From Chloroflexota bacterium (GTDB lineage: Bacteria; Chloroflexota; UBA11872), in NCBI GenBank assembly GCA_026706485.1, contig JAPOYR010000010.1:271798-335797 (forward strand): a stretch of 64,000 bases of DNA, in the 5' to 3' direction. The translations under genes were made by a program, and so were the position numbers. The notes under the pieces were generated by a model. That model worked only from the letters and a program-made list of their open reading frames with translations. It made no database searches and was not told where the DNA came from. Positions within the stretch are counted from its first letter, which is position 1, and each line of letters starts with the position of its first letter. Shown here piece by piece: positions 61,491 through 64,000 of the stretch.

Positions 61491-62396
61491 ATGAATCGCC
61501 GTCTACAGCTTGTGGGATCAATTGGAGTGCCGCTGGGCGCCATTGCCCTGGCGGCCGTCGCCTTGGTCGTAGCCATGGGCTTGCAGCAACAGCTCGCCGA
61601 CGCCACCGCGCGGGTGGACAACTCGAGGCTATCGCCGCGCGCATTCCCGAACTGGAGGCCATCGCCGCCCGCATACCCCGAGCGGGAGGGCGCCGCCACC
61701 GGCGCCGCGGCCCTGGAGCCGCGCGTGCGCGCTCTCGAAGACGCCCCCGCGGCATCGCTTGACGCGGTCCATCCCATGCTCAGCGCCCAGGGTTCCGCCT
61801 GGTGGACGCCGAAGGCGAAGAGCGCGGTGCTGCGGATGTTCGATGACCGCGGCACGTCCCAGGTATTCGTCGGCGTGACCACCGATGGACCCGAGCTCAC
61901 GGTCAAGGCTCCGGGCCCGGACACGAACGACGCCGGCGCCTCGCTCAGGATCACCGAAAGCGGCCTGCCGCACCTTGGCATGGTGGACCGGGCCGGGCGC
62001 CCGCGCGCGGCCCTGGGCCTCGTCTCCACGAGCAACGACGGCGGCCCCGGTCTCGTCTTCCTGAACTCGCGGGAAACACAGCGACTGGCCATCGGGTCGG
62101 GCGACGCCGGACCGCAGGTCTTTCTCTACGACGCGAACAAAGCGCCGCGCATCCGCTTGGGCTATACGACGAGTGGGCCAACCGTCGCCCTCCACAACGC
62201 GAGCGACGCGGAGCGCCTGAGTCTGGAACTCAACGAGGCGGGCGCGGGCATCGCCATCAACGATGTCGCCGGGGAGACGCGCACCGGCCTGGTCGTCACC
62301 GCCTCGGGCTCATCGTTGGTCTTTCTCGATGCGCACGGCGCGACGCGCACAAACCTGGGCAGCGACGAGGCCGGGCGGAGCCGGCCACGGCCATAG
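61491..62396 (+). CDS. membrane-anchored protein with ~30-residue beta repeats
   Basis: 301 residues from ATG 61491. A single transmembrane helix (about 8-30) is followed by a coiled-coil-like stretch, then repeats of the form GLP-LGMVDRAGRPRAALGL, PQVFLYDANKAPRIRLG and SLVFLDAHGATRTNLG, consistent with a beta-helix-like fold. Between about 61622 and 61678 frame 0 reads poorly while the +1-shifted frame reads QLEAIAARIPELEAIAARIP, a perfect heptad-like repeat. Two compensating single-base indels are likely. It is not a phage tail protein. Function unknown. Confidence 0.7.
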   Translation: MNRRLQLVGSIGVPLGAIALAAVALVVAMGLQQQLADATARVDNSRLSPRAFPNWRPSPPAYPEREGAATGAAALEPRVRALEDAPAASLDAVHPMLSAQGSAWWTPKAKSAVLRMFDDRGTSQVFVGVTTDGPELTVKAPGPDTNDAGASLRITESGLPHLGMVDRAGRPRAALGLVSTSNDGGPGLVFLNSRETQRLAIGSGDAGPQVFLYDANKAPRIRLGYTTSGPTVALHNASDAERLSLELNEAGAGIAINDVAGETRTGLVVTASGSSLVFLDAHGATRTNLGSDEAGRSRPRP

Positions 62397-62624
62397 CCGA
62401 CGACCGGTGGACCGCGACGCGCTCACCAGCGTTCTCGAACGGTGCGACTGCAAACCGAACATCGACTGCGGCTTTGGCTGAGGCACGCGATCGCCTGGAT
62501 CCCATAACAACCAATGGCCGTTCGACGGGCCGCTGAGGACGCACGCGGCAAGCACCAAGATTCGTCGAGCAAAGGCTCGGATTTCACGAATTCCGGAACA
62601 TCGTGGTCATCATCAGTGCCCAGC

Positions 62625-62663
62625 CATTATGTCAACGTGGGTTTTGGCGAGCCCGATACGTAG
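62625..62663 (+). repeat. 39-bp direct repeat, copy 2
   Basis: Starts CATTATGTCAACGTGG and ends GGCGAGCCCGATACGTAG. It lies in the 385-base gap between the beta-repeat protein and a small membrane-protein gene; the rest of that gap shows no coding signal. See copy 1 at 58652 for the alignment and possible meaning. Confidence 0.8.
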
Positions 62664-62781
62664 GTGATAGGCAGATCAGGAAAACGCCCTGGTGTACAGG
62701 TGCTTGATGCGGCCTGACACGGTGGATCTGAGAAACGCGCAGGCCGCCACGCGCGTACGTGCTCTGTAGTACGCTCGGCCT

Positions 62782-63207
62782 ATGCATAAAGATCCACTCT
62801 GGCTCAAGCAGGTCGGGCCGCGCCGAGATCCCCGCAGCGATCCGGATCCGGGGTGGATGGCCTCCAAGAACGAGGATGCTCGCGCCGTACGTTGGTTCGT
62901 GGCCGCTGCTGTGGGCTATACGCTTTTCTCGCTGTTCACGGGATCGCTGGAAGAGGAAACACGAGGAAGGATCCTCATCGTGACCGTTGCGGTCATCCTG
63001 ACCGCTCATTGGCTGATTCCGCGAGTCCGCCGAATCCTGACCCGTTGGCGTGACCGACGTGCCGTGGCAGACGCATCTCCGTCCCACATGCTCGGGACGC
63101 ATGCCCACGGTCCGGATGTCGATCAGGCGCGCGCCGGTGACCAGCACCCGCGCAGCCGCACAGCCATCGAACAGTTCGACCACATCCGACCGCAACCGTA
63201 TCGCTGA
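62782..63207 (+). CDS. small membrane protein, 141 aa
   Basis: ATG 62782. Two adjacent hydrophobic stretches (about residues 40-55 and 63-79) after a charged N-terminus MHKDPLWLKQVGPRRDPRSD, and a polar C-terminal tail. No family recognised. It is the only gene between repeat copies 2 and 3, as in a cassette. Confidence 0.6.
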   Translation: MHKDPLWLKQVGPRRDPRSDPDPGWMASKNEDARAVRWFVAAAVGYTLFSLFTGSLEEETRGRILIVTVAVILTAHWLIPRVRRILTRWRDRRAVADASPSHMLGTHAHGPDVDQARAGDQHPRSRTAIEQFDHIRPQPYR

Positions 63208-63366
63208 CACACGCTCGCGTTCGAGGGGCTCAGGCGGCTCGCCCTCCTCCTAGCGAACCAGCCCTGCCGGCCTGAGCATCAACGGCTCGGCTCCTGCGCG
63301 CACAGCCGATCCAGCACGCCCAGCCCCAATGGGTCTCACGGCGCCTCGCTCTGACGCATACGCGAA

Positions 63367-63405
63367 CATTATGTCGATGTGGGCTTTAGCGAGCCCTACA
63401 CGTAG
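63367..63405 (+). repeat. 39-bp direct repeat, copy 3
   Basis: Starts CATTATGTCGATG and ends GCGAGCCCTACACGTAG, followed by GG, so that CCCTAC-AC-GTAGGG forms a perfect 6-bp palindrome. It lies in the 259-base gap between two small membrane-protein genes. Same orientation as copies 1 and 2. Confidence 0.8.
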
Positions 63406-63481
63406 GGTGCGCGTCGATCGGTAGCCGTCCGAGTGGTTCAGCCGCGTCAAGGCTTTAGCGGCAGCCGTGTATCCTCACTAC

Positions 63482-63889
63482 ATGGACCCACGATGGCGTG
63501 ACGACATTGGCCCAAGCGGATCGTCGCTGAACCACCCGAAGTTCAAACGGCCTTGGGGGTTCCAGCGGCGCTATCCGACTTGGCAGTGGGGTGCCGTCCT
63601 TTTTCTAATATTCGTCGTCCATCCCGTGACTGTTCTCGCAACAGGCTCTCTAGGCTGGGGCGTAGGGATCTACTTCGCAGGGATCGGCCTGTTTATCTTG
63701 GCCAGATACCTCATCGGTCGTCGGGAACGGTCGGCCCGATCCACACGACGCGAGCAGGACTCCCTGTCCCCGACCCGGCAGACGGCGACACATCGGCCGG
63801 ACCGTTCCCTGCAAGACGAACGCGATCGCCTCGCCGCCGAGAATGCCCGACTCAAGGCGCGTCTGCGGCAAAGAGAACGCAGCGAATAA
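63482..63889 (+). CDS. small membrane protein with C-terminal coiled coil, ~135 aa
   Basis: ATG 63482, or GTG 63467 in frame. Polar N-terminus (MDPRWRDDIGPSG), two hydrophobic helices (about residues 39-58 and 62-83), then a charged tail ending DERDRLAAENARLKARLRQRE, a short coiled coil. It has a general layout like the gene at 62782 (charged N-terminus, helix pair, basic tail) and the same relation to a 39-bp repeat. No family recognised. The last 110 bases of the window show nothing. Confidence 0.6.
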   Translation: MDPRWRDDIGPSGSSLNHPKFKRPWGFQRRYPTWQWGAVLFLIFVVHPVTVLATGSLGWGVGIYFAGIGLFILARYLIGRRERSARSTRREQDSLSPTRQTATHRPDRSLQDERDRLAAENARLKARLRQRERSE

Positions 63890-64000
63890 TCCCGGCCTGA
63901 CCACGACTAGTCGCCGATAGCTCGACGGCGCATCGGAGGTCCAGCGTCTTTTCTGCGAAGGTCCTCGAAGGCGCGGAGCCCTACTTGCAGTGACTACATG

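Noticed and set aside
58652-63405. Integron attC sites as an explanation of the 39-bp repeats.
   Set aside because: The copies lack the paired RYYYAAC and GTTRRRY ends and the L-box structure of attC, and no integron integrase is visible.
1-64000. CRISPR arrays, rRNA operon, replication origin.
   Set aside because: No regularly spaced repeats of CRISPR type, no rRNA-like sequence, and no dnaA box cluster were seen on reading the window.

Overview
This is a GC-rich bacterial chromosome segment (roughly two-thirds G+C by eye) with short intergenic gaps, frequent GTG starts and coupled stops and starts. No rRNA or intact housekeeping marker is present, so taxonomy is inferred. Paired W/F-G-[YF]-P and QYF repeats in a secreted protein, lipoprotein c-type cytochromes, and many Gfo/Idh/MocA, PhyH, M24 and GcvT-family catabolic genes resemble environmental Chloroflexota (for example SAR202 or sponge-associated lineages). 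That is my best guess, not a demonstrated assignment.

Layout. 0-25 kb is mostly catabolic: an SGNH hydrolase cut by the left edge, four Gfo/Idh/MocA dehydrogenases, two sugar-phosphate-isomerase-type TIM barrels, two creatinase-like M24 proteins that appear to lack the metal site, a sialidase-like propeller, a PhyH oxygenase, an aldo/keto reductase and a maleate-isomerase-like protein. It also holds a rhodanese/E1-like sulfur-carrier operon and a degenerate Lon-like protein. The most striking gene here is a DUF3179 membrane-anchored protein (7295-8326). Its reading frame is interrupted by one TGA exactly at the first Cys of the family CPLC motif and is followed by a SECIS-like hairpin, so it is best read as a selenoprotein.

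25-39 kb carries a lipoprotein that fuses a LivJ-type solute-binding domain to a cyclophilin, a stand-alone cyclophilin lipoprotein, two cytochrome c lipoproteins, and a methylated-compound cluster (DmdA-like protein plus dimethylglycine/sarcosine-dehydrogenase-like flavoprotein and a PhyH enzyme). An NCS2 permease with an unusual C-terminal regulatory-looking domain and an amidohydrolase follow.

39.7-54.3 kb looks like a defence island: a Mrr-type endonuclease with an EVE/PUA-like N-terminus, an operon of a TM0106-type RecB-nuclease/SF1-helicase fusion with an ADP-ribosylglycohydrolase, then a tightly overlapping three-gene operon (DUF6361 protein, two-HKD PLD nuclease, SF2 helicase) and an EEP-family nuclease.

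54.4-64 kb is accessory DNA. Two tRNA-Leu-like 3' ends, one clearly truncated, suggest past site-specific integration and flank a trypsin-like protein whose catalytic Ser is Gly. Then comes an orphan siphophage-like tail module (terminator, tail tube, tail assembly chaperone with a -1 frameshift arrangement) with no tape measure, capsid or terminase beside it, a beta-repeat membrane protein, and two small membrane-protein genes. Three copies of a 39-bp direct repeat punctuate this end like cassette boundaries. Several dispersed REP-like palindrome families occur in the intergenic gaps across the whole window.
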